In this document: one piece after another, positions 51,970 through 60,024 of the stretch
How positions within the stretch are numbered: the first letter of the stretch is position 1
How the letters are laid out: every line of letters starts with the position of its first letter
NCBI GenBank assembly: GCA_030813035.1
Contig: JAUSTV010000006.1
DNA: 64,000 nucleotides
Origin: Bacillus_BA fengqiuensis
GTDB lineage: Bacteria > Bacillota > Bacilli > Bacillales > Bacillaceae_H
Direction: 5' to 3' (one strand)
Program-made: the position numbers and the translations under genes
The notes under the pieces: generated by a model
Told to the model about the DNA's origin: nothing
Seen by the model: the letters and a program-made list of their open reading frames with translations, nothing else
Databases searched by the model: none

Positions 51970-52250
51970 TGGTGACTTGTCAATGGTGCGAATCTGACAC
52001 AGCGCGTGAAACGAGCGACACGGTATATTGGGAGCTTCCGGACGGCACGAAAGCGATCGAAATTCAGGACACACCATCCATCCATTGCTTAGAGTGCGGC
52101 ATGACGTATCAAACCGATGAAACGGTTAAAGAAATTGAAGACCAGTTGTTTTTAATCGATACATCAAAGCTTGGAAAGAGTATGACGCATGAAGCCCTTA
52201 TGGCTGCACCGCGTTTATTGAAGCGTAACTATTTTGATTTTTCTCAGTAA
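51969..52250 (+). CDS. yokU: YokU family zinc-binding protein
   Basis: A 93-aa protein with an MqsA-like double Cys motif: CQWC near residue 4 and CLEC near 37, probably one zinc site. Translation is coupled to kamA (TAATG). YokU-type genes often accompany kamA; the role is unknown and it may be a small regulator or assembly factor rather than an antitoxin. No toxin is nearby. Confidence 0.8.
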   Translation: MVTCQWCESDTARETSDTVYWELPDGTKAIEIQDTPSIHCLECGMTYQTDETVKEIEDQLFLIDTSKLGKSMTHEALMAAPRLLKRNYFDFSQ

Positions 52251-52261
52251 GGAAACTGTTT

Positions 52262-52363
52262 ATCCCGCATTAACGGACAGTAAGACCCCCACTTCAAAGC
52301 TTAGAGTCCTCGGAGAAGCTTAAGTGGGGGCACTGCCCGTAAAAGCCCGATAAGCTCAACTAA
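52262..52363 (+). mobile_element. IS200/IS605-like structured end (omega-RNA-like remnant)
   Basis: An outer stem ACGGaCAGT/CACTGCCCGT encloses CCCCCACTT..AAGCTT with AAGCTTAAGTGGGGG, and the unit ends with AAGCTCAAC. This pattern is that of right ends of IS605-family elements in Bacillaceae, which double as omega-RNA scaffolds for TnpB. No tnpA or tnpB is present, so this is a solo end or a non-autonomous derivative. Assignment is from memory of such ends. Confidence 0.45.
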
Positions 52364-52440
52364 CCATCAGTGGGGATAAAGGAAACTCCCGCTGATGGAA
52401 GTTTCCTTTATCTCCCGTCTTTCTTGAAGCGGGAGATAAA
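52364..52440 (+). repeat. Set of overlapping inverted repeats
   Basis: CCATCAG..GGGGA/TCCC..CTGATGG (52364-52398) competes with GATAAAGGAAACT/AGTTTCCTTTATC (52375-52412), and TTTATCTCCCG/CGGGAGATAAA (52407-52440) shares bases with the second. Mutually exclusive stems in front of lysP could form a switch, or reflect element insertion. Confidence 0.7.
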
Positions 52441-52541
52441 TTTTATCCTGTGCCAATGGAATAACCTCTGCTGATTGAAGATTTATTTTATAGAGGTAGT
52501 GAAAAACAGCGATTTCCGTTTAGAGTCGGCATCCCAGAATG

Positions 52542-52555
52542 TGAAAGCGCTTTCT
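52542..52555 (+). promoter_or_regulatory. CcpA site (cre) upstream of lysP
   Basis: TGAAAGCGCTTTCT matches the cre consensus TGWAARCGYTWNCW at every position. An extended -10 (TGCTACAAT, 52611-52619) lies downstream. CcpA bound here should lower lysine uptake when glucose is present. Confidence 0.75.
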
Positions 52556-52642
52556 GTTAGCTTGGGTGAATGCATCGATCATAACTTAAACGCATCCTTG
52601 AAAAGCAACGTGCTACAATTTGATGGTAAAGGTGGGACAAGA

Positions 52643-54121
52643 ATGGGAGAAGTGAACCTTAAATATGATCAGGAATATCCGAAAGATAAAGGAATTAAAC
52701 GAAATTTAAAAGCACGACATATGACGATGATTGCCATTGGGGGATCCATTGGTACAGGATTATTTTTGGCGACAGGCACCTCAATACAAACAGCCGGTCC
52801 CGGGGGAGCGCTTTTAGCGTATGGCGCTATCGGAATTATGGTGTATTTTTTGATGACAAGCCTTGGAGAAATGGCGACGTTCATGCCCGTATCCGGATCC
52901 TTCGCTACATATGCAAGCAAATTTGTCGATCCGGCTTTAGGCTTTGCCCTCGGATGGAATTACTGGTTCAACTGGGCGGTTACGCTGGCGGTCGAAATTG
53001 TAGCATCGGCCATTATCATGAAATTTTGGCTTCCGGATGTACCTAGCATTGTATGGAGCGTCTTGTTTTTAGGGATCATTTTCTTGCTTAATGCATTGTC
53101 CGTTAAAAGTTATGGGGAGTCAGAGTACTGGTTTGCCTTAATAAAAGTAGCAACTATTATTGTGTTTATCGGTGTAGGATTACTGACCATTTTCGGTATT
53201 TTGGGCGGTGAATACATTGGATTAAAAAACTTCACGATTGAAGATGCTCCAATAAGCGGTGGATTTCTATCCATCTTAAGCATCTTTTTTATTGCCGGAT
53301 TTTCGTTTCAAGGAACGGAACTCGTCGGAATTGCTGCGGGGGAAAGCGAAGAACCCGAAAAAAATGTACCAAAAGCGATTCGACAAGTATTTTGGCGCAT
53401 TCTTCTATTCTATATCGCTGCTATTGCTGTTATTGGTCTTATCATTCCTTATACAAGCCCAGATTTACTAGGCGGGGATGTTGATAACATCGCTATTAGT
53501 CCTTTTACTCTTGTATTTGAGAAAGCTGGTATTGCGTTTGCGGCATCTGTGATGAATGCGGTTATCTTGACATCCGTTTTATCGGCGGGAACGTCCGGTT
53601 TATACGCATCCACACGTATGCTTTGGTCTATGGCTAAAGACGGCCAGGCACCATCACTTTTAGCAAAAGTAAATAATCGCGGCATTCCAATGAATGCTCT
53701 GGTCTTGACAACCATTATTGGAGGATTGGCTTTCTTAACATCGATTTTTGGAGATCAAGTATATACATGGTTGTTAAATGCATCCGGTTTAACTGGATTT
53801 ATTGCCTGGGTTGGAATAGCTGTCAGCCATTATCGCTTCAGAAAAGCGTATATTGCCCAGGGGAGAGACATAAACAACTTGAAATATAAGGCGAAATGGT
53901 TTCCGCTCGGTCCAATTCTTGCTTTTTCCATGTGTGTTGTTGTCATTCTCGGACAAAATTATCAAGCTTTTCTAAGTGGTGAAATTGATTGGTATGGAGT
54001 GGCCGTGTCCTATATTGGGTTGCCAATCTTTTTGGCAATGTGGCTCGGTTATAAACTCGTTCATAAAACGAAAATCGTCCCGCTAAACGAGTGTTCGTTT
54101 GAAGAAACGGCTTCTAAATAA
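52643..54121 (+). CDS. lysP: Lysine-specific permease (LysP type)
   Basis: A 492-aa AAT-family permease with 12 helices. The segment YFLMTSLGEMATFMPVSGSF and the following GFALGWNYWFNWAVT match E. coli LysP nearly residue for residue as remembered, which argues for lysine rather than GABA or arginine. ATG 52643 has AAAGGTGGG upstream; the longer frame from 52475 covers the cre site and is not used. It is the last gene of the lysine cluster and would bring in the substrate for KamA. Confidence 0.9.
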   Translation: MGEVNLKYDQEYPKDKGIKRNLKARHMTMIAIGGSIGTGLFLATGTSIQTAGPGGALLAYGAIGIMVYFLMTSLGEMATFMPVSGSFATYASKFVDPALGFALGWNYWFNWAVTLAVEIVASAIIMKFWLPDVPSIVWSVLFLGIIFLLNALSVKSYGESEYWFALIKVATIIVFIGVGLLTIFGILGGEYIGLKNFTIEDAPISGGFLSILSIFFIAGFSFQGTELVGIAAGESEEPEKNVPKAIRQVFWRILLFYIAAIAVIGLIIPYTSPDLLGGDVDNIAISPFTLVFEKAGIAFAASVMNAVILTSVLSAGTSGLYASTRMLWSMAKDGQAPSLLAKVNNRGIPMNALVLTTIIGGLAFLTSIFGDQVYTWLLNASGLTGFIAWVGIAVSHYRFRKAYIAQGRDINNLKYKAKWFPLGPILAFSMCVVVILGQNYQAFLSGEIDWYGVAVSYIGLPIFLAMWLGYKLVHKTKIVPLNECSFEETASK

Positions 54122-54130
54122 AAATATGAT

Positions 54131-54178
54131 GAAAAGGTGTTTCGAAAACTCGAGATGGAGTTTTTGGAACACCTTTCA
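54131..54178 (+). terminator. Terminator after lysP
   Basis: GAAAAGGTGTT..AAAACTC pairs with GAGTTTT..AACACCTTTC around a short loop. Confidence 0.8.
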
Positions 54179-54340
54179 TTATTTTAAATATTCACAAGAA
54201 CTATAAAGTCAATATTAATAGCAGGAGAGGTGCTTTAAATCAGTTCTATATAGATAAAGTAAGCCTTCAATCTGAAGATGCTGCCCGTTAGAGTAGAATC
54301 AAAACACGCCTTGATGTTTTTTGCGCGTTTTAATGCATGT

Positions 54341-54369
54341 TGAAACTTTTCGTACAGTTTATTCGTATT
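54341..54369 (+). promoter_or_regulatory. Sigma-W-like ECF promoter
   Basis: TGAAACTTTT at 54341 and CGTATT at 54364-54369, 17 nt apart, match the sigma-W consensus TGAAAC-N16/17-CGTA. It lies 36 nt before the M50 protease gene. Confidence 0.55.
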
Positions 54370-54404
54370 CTAATCGAGAAACAAATAGAAAGGAAGCTTA
54401 GAAC

Positions 54405-55541
54405 ATGACTGTGTTAAAAAAGAATACTGCGGGAATCATTGCCCTTTTGCTCTTGTTGGCGAGCAAGCTGAAGTGGGTTCTTGTACTCTTTAAGTTTGCG
54501 AAGCTATCAACTTTAGTTTCAATGCTCATATCTTTTGGTGCATATGCCATGCTTTACGGCTGGAAATTTGGGATAGCTCTCATTTATCTTTTATTCGTTC
54601 ATGAAATGGGTCACTTGGTCGCAGCGAGACGAAAAGGCATCGCGACTTCTCCAGCTGTGTTCATCCCGTTTATGGGAGCGGTAATTGGGATGAAGGAATT
54701 GCCGAAAAATGCAAAAGATGAAGCGTACATTGCGTATGGGGGTCCGCTGTTTGGTTTGTTGTCTTTTTTGCCTGCGGTTCCGCTGTACTTATGGACACAC
54801 GATCCTTTTTGGGGAATGGTTGTCGGATTAGGGGCATTGTTGAATTTATTTAACCTTCTCCCTGTCTCCCCGCTTGATGGAGGACGTATCGTTACCGTCT
54901 TGTCTACGAAAATATGGTTTGTTGGACTTCTTGCTTTGATTCCGCTCATGATTATCGATCCGAGCGCGATTTTAGTGCTGATTTTTATCATTGGGCTTAT
55001 TACATGGTGGCAGCGCGTACGAGAAAATTATGAACTTTCCGTTACAGAAGGAGAGCTGTTCATTTTGGAAGAGACACGATCGGTCTATGGACCGATGGAA
55101 GAGAATAGAAGCATATATGAACCAATTCGTTCTGCCGAGTGGAACGAATATAAAGAACGAATGGCAAGTGCTTATCGGTTAAAAGGGAAGCAGGTTCAAC
55201 TCAAATCCGAAGAGACGAAATCCTTTTATCTCCCTTTCATCCAGGATGACAAGAAAAAAGAGAAAACGCTTTTGCAGTTCCAAAAAGAACAGTATCAACG
55301 ATTGGTCCATGTATTGGAGAACGAGGATGAGTGGGATAAAGATTATCGAGAGTTGAGTCACATTCAAAAAGAGATCGAAGAAAGAGAGAAAAAAGTAGAA
55401 AAACTGAAAACGTATTATTTAACAACGACAAAAGAAAAATGGCTCGGCTTGGCTGCCTATCTATTATTGCTCATTGTATTGGGAGGCTTTTATCTATTCG
55501 GTACTGATATCATGAGAGAAACAGGCCCGTTCATCAGTTGA
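54405..55541 (+). CDS. Site-2 protease family membrane metallopeptidase (M50)
   Basis: A 378-aa protein. The zinc motif HEMGH is near residue 66 and NLLPVSPLDGGRI near 150 carries the third ligand Asp, both in membrane helices. A cytoplasmic part (about 200-345) is charged and coiled-coil-like (KEIEEREKKVEKLK) before a last helix. No PDZ domain is seen, unlike RasP. Likely intramembrane cleavage of an unknown substrate. A sigma-W-like promoter fits a role in envelope stress. Confidence 0.85.
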   Translation: MTVLKKNTAGIIALLLLLASKLKWVLVLFKFAKLSTLVSMLISFGAYAMLYGWKFGIALIYLLFVHEMGHLVAARRKGIATSPAVFIPFMGAVIGMKELPKNAKDEAYIAYGGPLFGLLSFLPAVPLYLWTHDPFWGMVVGLGALLNLFNLLPVSPLDGGRIVTVLSTKIWFVGLLALIPLMIIDPSAILVLIFIIGLITWWQRVRENYELSVTEGELFILEETRSVYGPMEENRSIYEPIRSAEWNEYKERMASAYRLKGKQVQLKSEETKSFYLPFIQDDKKKEKTLLQFQKEQYQRLVHVLENEDEWDKDYRELSHIQKEIEEREKKVEKLKTYYLTTTKEKWLGLAAYLLLLIVLGGFYLFGTDIMRETGPFIS

Positions 55542-55665
55542 CAGTTAATATTTCTTCTACTTTAAAATTGAAATGAATCATGAAAATACTTTGCTGTTTT
55601 CTGAAGTCATGACAATTGGTTTTAATCGCTGTTCCTTATGTCTTGAATATACAACAACATTTTTT

Positions 55666-55727
55666 CCTGAAAGGACCCGTGACTCAAAATCCTTCATTTT
55701 ATTGGATTCTGATGACGGGTCCTTTTG
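55666..55727. repeat. Dispersed hairpin, copy between converging genes
   Basis: AAAGGACCCGT (55670-55680) pairs with ACGGGTCCTTT (55715-55725), with inner AATCC/GGATT. Same core as 40809-40866. Confidence 0.7.
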
Positions 55728-55728
55728 G

Positions 55729-55884
55729 TCACCCTCTTAGTTCAGTTTTATCGTTTTGGTCTTTGTTGTGCTTATTGCCCTTGCTGTTGTCTCCGCTTGT
55801 GATTTCCGCACCCATCTCTACTAACTGATGCTGTAATTTCGGGTTGCTTTGATTTTGGCTTCCGCGGTTATATTTTTTCGTCAT
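55729..55884 (-). CDS. Small hydrophilic protein, 51 aa
   Basis: ATG 55884 lies 9 nt after GAGGAG, which is part of the end of the upstream DUF3892 gene. The product (MTKKYNRGSQNQSNPKLQHQ, then LVEMGAEITSGDNSKGNKHN) is Asn/Gln/Lys-rich, in the style of minor spore proteins. Co-transcribed with the DUF3892 gene. Family not recognised. Confidence 0.65.
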   Translation of the reverse strand: MTKKYNRGSQNQSNPKLQHQLVEMGAEITSGDNSKGNKHNKDQNDKTELRG

Positions 55885-55890
55885 ATGAAC

Positions 55891-56130
55891 TCACTCCTCT
55901 TCAAAGGTTGGCAAAGAATCTAAATTGTTAGAGCGATCACCGTCCGGATTGCTGCGAATATACGTTTCGCCGTCTTTGCCGATAAACGCATTAACACCTT
56001 GGATCATCCCCGCTTGAACTTGCTGGAGAGCTTCCTCGTACGTTAAAATGCGTCCTGAGGATGTTTTGAATTCCCTTAAATCCCCGTCAGCATTTTTTCG
56101 AACGGCAATAAATGTTTCTTTCGTATCCAT
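55891..56130 (-). CDS. DUF3892 protein, 79 aa
   Basis: A small soluble protein with the pattern FIAVRKNADGDLREFKTSSG..ILTYEEALQQVQAG, typical for DUF3892. It is read before the 51-aa gene on the reverse strand, 6 nt apart. Ribosome binding site GGAGGGATC. Function unknown. Confidence 0.8.
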   Translation of the reverse strand: MDTKETFIAVRKNADGDLREFKTSSGRILTYEEALQQVQAGMIQGVNAFIGKDGETYIRSNPDGDRSNNLDSLPTFEEE

Positions 56131-56245
56131 AAAGAGTGATCCCTCCTTTTCAACGTTAGGTTGAGATGATTCGGCTAAAATTATGCATGAAAAGGATTTG
56201 GATGGAATGAAGCGAATACACTACATTGAAAGGAGAAGATGGAGA

Positions 56246-56926
56246 ATGACCGATTTCGAATGGCATGAAGAAGCAAGGAAACAATGGGACGACCGAGCGG
56301 GTTTTTGGAATAAAAACAGCGAGGAAATGTGGACGTCAGGAAGCAGAAAAACGATTATTCCGTTTTTGAAACCATACATACAAAAAGGAAGTTTCATTAT
56401 CGATGCGGGATGCGGTGACGGCCTCGGATCTTATTTATTGGCAAAGAAAGGCTATCGTGTGACAGGCGTGGATTTATCGAATGAGATGATCGAAAAGGCA
56501 AAGGCAAGAACAGATATAGATTCCTTATCTTTTGTACAAGGAGATTTGACGAATCTTCCGTTAGAAGAAAAATCGGCAGATGCGGTAATGGCCATCAACT
56601 CGTTGGAATGGACAGAAAAGCCGATCGATGCCTTGAATGAATTAAAGCGGATCGTAAAAGAAAAAGGGCATGCTTGCATAGGTGTTTTGGGGCCGACTGC
56701 ACATCCCCGCGTGAACAGCTATCGCCGTCTTTACGGAGAAGAGGTGATCATGAATACGATGATGCCGTGGGAATTTGAACAGCTGGCAACAGAAAACGGC
56801 TGGATAGTTATTGACGGCCACGGCGTTTATAAACGCGGGGTAAATGAGAAGATGCTGGGGAGCTTACCGAAGGAGTTGCAGCAATCATTGACGTTCATGT
56901 GGGTGTTTATGCTGCAGAAGAAATAA
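56246..56926 (+). CDS. Class I SAM-dependent methyltransferase
   Basis: A 226-aa Methyltransf_11-type enzyme. Motif I IIDAGCGDGLGSYL near residue 52, motif II VTGVDLSNEM near 72, and FVQGDLTNLPLEEKSAD follow. The acceptor is unknown. ATG 56246 has AAAGGAG and GGAGA upstream. It is divergent from the DUF3892 gene. Confidence 0.85.
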   Translation: MTDFEWHEEARKQWDDRAGFWNKNSEEMWTSGSRKTIIPFLKPYIQKGSFIIDAGCGDGLGSYLLAKKGYRVTGVDLSNEMIEKAKARTDIDSLSFVQGDLTNLPLEEKSADAVMAINSLEWTEKPIDALNELKRIVKEKGHACIGVLGPTAHPRVNSYRRLYGEEVIMNTMMPWEFEQLATENGWIVIDGHGVYKRGVNEKMLGSLPKELQQSLTFMWVFMLQKK

Positions 56927-57049
56927 GATTCACTTAATACTTTTTATTCTTTGACTGACATGGACACACTATATAAGTAAAAATGACCATGCGGAGGTTT
57001 GTCCATTGGATGCAAGGGAAGTAGTATGCCTTCCAAAAAGGACAATGAT

Positions 57050-57083
57050 AAAGCGAGCATGTTGGCACATGCTCGCTTATTTT
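57050..57083. terminator. Terminator before the yvsH stop
   Basis: AAGCGAGCATG pairs with CATGCTCGCTT; the T-run lies right for forward and the A-run left for reverse transcripts. Confidence 0.75.
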
Positions 57084-58506
57084 AAGCAGAAAGTTTTTTC
57101 TCTGTATCGTTGTTTTGTACATGTCTTTTTACTTGATTGTAAAACAAAATACCGCTCGCCAATAGAGCCACTCCGAAAGTAAAGGTCTTGATATCTGCTG
57201 TTCCCGCGATAATGACCCACACGGAATAAAGAGTGGAAAGTCCCCCTATGATTCCGTCTATAACCCTGCTCTTTTTATTATCATACGTCTCACCTGTAAT
57301 CACGAGTTTTAATTGAAAAACGGATGAGATAAAATAAGGAACAAGATAGGATAATGTGGCAATGTAAATAACAAAGTCAAATGCCGCTGAAATAGAATTT
57401 GAAATGGTAGAAAAAATGAACAATTGTGCGAGAATATTCGATACAGTAAGAGAGAAAACAGGAATTCCATTTTTGTTTTCTTTTAAAAATGCCGGGAGAA
57501 ATAAGCCTTGTTTCGCCGCTTGATATGGGACTTCGGCACTTAACAGGACCCAACCCATTGTAGAACCTAATAAACTAATTAATCCAATCGCTGCCAAGGC
57601 TTTGCCCCCAATCGGTCCAAGCACGGTTTGAATGGCATCGATTAAAGGTTTATCAGAATGGATAAGCTGTTGTTGACTGAGCATCCCCATCACAAGTGTA
57701 CTAATGCCGATATAAAGAGCGAGGGTGATAACCAACCCAAGGATAGTGGCACGTTTGACGTCTATTTGTCTTTTGGCTCTTGAGGCAAAAACAACCGCTG
57801 ATTCCACCCCAACAAATGCCCAGAGAGTAGCGAGGGCTGCATTGTTGATTTGGCTGAACAAGCCAATGGTTTGGCCCGCTTCATCTACTCTAGGTGCAAC
57901 GAACGGAAGAATGTTTGCTTTTTGGAAGGCAAACAGCCCTATTAAAATAAACAAAAAGAATCCGATTACTTTGGCTGCAGTTGCGAAAAAATTTAATTTC
58001 CCCGCGTTTTCTATTCCTCTTAAAATAATGAAATGGGTTCCCCATAGAAGGATTGTACAAACAGCGAATGTTAGAGCGTTTCCGACTTTTAGGGTAAAAG
58101 AACCAATCGTAATCCATTCTGCCTGGCTTGTAAGGACTGGGAAAAACGTGGATAAATACCCGGTAAAAGTAGTGATAATCGCGACATTACCTGCAAAATT
58201 TCCAATCCAGTAACCCCAGGAGGACATAAAACCGGAAAGTAATGCTGCTTGCGAACCTTTTTTAAATAGTTCCTTTGCATATATTTGAGGACCGCCGGTT
58301 AATTTCGGTTTTCTTACGGCTAAGTTACCAAATACCAATGCTGTCATAAGAACACCCGCTCCGGTTAAAATCCAAGCTCCCATTACACCGGCCGGACTTG
58401 CCGCTTCCGATAAAGAGCGCGGCAACATAAAGATTCCGGATCCAACCATGTTCCCTACTACAAGAGCTGTTAAAATCCATAGGCCTAGCTTATTATTTTT
58501 ACTCAT
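57082..58506 (-). CDS. yvsH: Basic amino acid permease (YvsH/ArcD type)
   Basis: A 474-aa APC-superfamily (APA branch) transporter with 12 helices; helix 1 has VVGNMVGSGIFMLPRSL. It resembles ArcD-like antiporters and B. subtilis YvsH. Its leader carries a lysine riboswitch, so the substrate is almost surely lysine and expression rises when lysine is short. This contrasts with the LysP-type importer near kamA. Confidence 0.88.
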   Translation of the reverse strand: MSKNNKLGLWILTALVVGNMVGSGIFMLPRSLSEAASPAGVMGAWILTGAGVLMTALVFGNLAVRKPKLTGGPQIYAKELFKKGSQAALLSGFMSSWGYWIGNFAGNVAIITTFTGYLSTFFPVLTSQAEWITIGSFTLKVGNALTFAVCTILLWGTHFIILRGIENAGKLNFFATAAKVIGFFLFILIGLFAFQKANILPFVAPRVDEAGQTIGLFSQINNAALATLWAFVGVESAVVFASRAKRQIDVKRATILGLVITLALYIGISTLVMGMLSQQQLIHSDKPLIDAIQTVLGPIGGKALAAIGLISLLGSTMGWVLLSAEVPYQAAKQGLFLPAFLKENKNGIPVFSLTVSNILAQLFIFSTISNSISAAFDFVIYIATLSYLVPYFISSVFQLKLVITGETYDNKKSRVIDGIIGGLSTLYSVWVIIAGTADIKTFTFGVALLASGILFYNQVKRHVQNNDTEKKLSA

Positions 58507-58592
58507 ATTGTTATTCTCCTTATATAATATTTCCTATTGTCCAATATAGGAGACTACCTGTTTGTGTTATTACGTCAAAAGCTGTAAAGGCA

Positions 58593-58830
58593 TAAAAAAA
58601 CACACCTGCTGATGGTGTGGGGAATTTTACCGCATCAGTCAAATGGATAGTTCATCATAGTTATAACTATGACAGTCCTGCACCTCTTCGGATACAGTCC
58701 CAGCTATCGAAACCAGAGAATAACGACGCTTCGGCGATGGTTCCTTTCAATTGATTTCATCAAGTCCTCTGACCCTCCGTCAACCTACTATTAAACACCG
58801 CAACCTCTACCTCATCTTGAGCCGATGAGG
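58593..58830 (-). ncRNA. Lysine riboswitch (L box) with terminator
   Basis: Reading on the reverse strand: GATGAGGTAGAGGTTGCGG (58798-58816), AGTAGGTTGACGGAGGG, AACCATCGCCGAAGCG, CTGGGACTGTATCC and TGATGCGG, the conserved pieces of the L box in order. The terminator CACACC/GGTGTG with seven Us follows at 58593-58619. The gene starts about 86 nt further on. Confidence 0.93.
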
Positions 58831-58957
58831 AATATTTATTCAATAACATTACTTAGAATACGGAAAAGAGTAGTGAAAGTCAATGGGAAATTTTATTGTA
58901 ATAAAGTATTAGAGTGTTAAATGTATATAGTGGGAATGATACCCATGCGAATTACAT

Positions 58958-59006
58958 AAAAAAACGCAAACAAACCTTGACGTATGAAGGTTTGTTTGCG
59001 TTTTTA
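58958..59006. terminator. Bidirectional terminator after metA
   Basis: AAAAACGCAAACAAACCTT pairs perfectly with its complement at 58987-59005. It separates metA from the L-box leader of yvsH. Confidence 0.9.
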
Positions 59007-59042
59007 GAAATGAGGGCGCACGGCGGTATGGCAACAGTTCTC

Positions 59043-59951
59043 TTACTCCCAAACGTAAGGAGTTTCTTGATAAACGTAATAATTCAACCAGTTCATAAAC
59101 AATAAGTACGCATGGGAGCGCCATGTTTTGATTGGCTTATTGTTCGGGTCGTTTTCAGGAAAGTAGTGTACGGGTGCCTGCGCATCCATGCCTCTTTGGA
59201 GATCGCGGACATACTCTTGCTGCAGAGTTTCGGCATCGTATTCCGGATGTCCTGTAATAAATATGAACTTCTCATCTTTTGACATGGCAAGGTATACACC
59301 AGCTTCATCTGAATGTGACAGCAGAATCAAGTCAGGGTGCTGTTCGATTGCTTCTTTATGAATGTCTGTATGTCGTGAATGAGGAGAGCAAAACTGATCA
59401 TCCAATCCGCGCAATAGTTTAATGGGTTCATCAAGCAAGTGATGACGGAAAACACCAGAACACTTTTGGGGTAAGTCATATTTTTCAATTCCGAAATGAT
59501 GATATAGGCCAGCCTGCGCTCCCCAGCAAATATGCAGGGTAGACGTGACATTCGTTTTCGACCAATCCATGATTTCGGAAAGCTCCGGCCAATAGTCGAC
59601 CTGTTCAAAAGGCAGCTGTTCGACAGGTGCGCCTGTAATGATCATGCCGTCATACTTGCGGTGTTTAATTTCATCGAAGGTTTTGTAAAACTGATCGAGA
59701 TGGATTTGGCTAGTTGTTTTTGTTTCGTGTGTGGCCGGATATAACAATGTAATATTCACCTGTAGAGGCGAGTTTCCTAATAATCGCAGTAATTGTGTTT
59801 CTGTTTTTTCTTTTTCAGGCATTAAGTTAAGGATCACAATATTTAATGGACGGATATCCTGGGAGACCGCTCGAAGATCATCCATCACGAAAATCCGCTC
59901 TTTTTCTAAAATGGTTTTGGCAGGCAATTCGCGCGGGATATTAATGGGCAA
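59043..59951 (-). CDS. metA: Homoserine O-acetyltransferase MetA
   Basis: A 302-aa enzyme of the MetA family, first step of methionine synthesis from homoserine. The catalytic Cys is in HICWGAQAG near residue 142 and His in TGHPEYD near 235. In TGAPVEQLPFE the residue that sets donor use is Glu (Gly in E. coli), which favours acetyl-CoA over succinyl-CoA. Start is a TTG with AAGGAGG 8 nt upstream. Promoter at 59996-60024; no S box seen. Confidence 0.94.
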   Translation of the reverse strand: MPINIPRELPAKTILEKERIFVMDDLRAVSQDIRPLNIVILNLMPEKEKTETQLLRLLGNSPLQVNITLLYPATHETKTTSQIHLDQFYKTFDEIKHRKYDGMIITGAPVEQLPFEQVDYWPELSEIMDWSKTNVTSTLHICWGAQAGLYHHFGIEKYDLPQKCSGVFRHHLLDEPIKLLRGLDDQFCSPHSRHTDIHKEAIEQHPDLILLSHSDEAGVYLAMSKDEKFIFITGHPEYDAETLQQEYVRDLQRGMDAQAPVHYFPENDPNNKPIKTWRSHAYLLFMNWLNYYVYQETPYVWE

Positions 59952-59995
59952 TAGAAAAACCTCCTTCTAAACGTAGCATGTAAAATAATATATAC

Positions 59996-60024
59996 ATTAT
60001 AAAAATATACAGAAAATTAAGCAA
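59996..60024 (-). promoter_or_regulatory. Promoter of metA
   Basis: On the reverse strand TTGCTT (60019-60024) and TATAAT (59996-60001) are 17 nt apart. Confidence 0.6.

Noticed and set aside
51969..52250. YokU as antitoxin of a toxin-antitoxin pair
   Set aside because: MqsA-like Cys motifs are present but no toxin gene is adjacent; the partner in the operon is kamA.
52475..52642. 56-residue N-terminal extension of lysP
   Set aside because: It spans the cre site and an extended -10 box, and ATG 52643 has a good ribosome binding site and family-like start.
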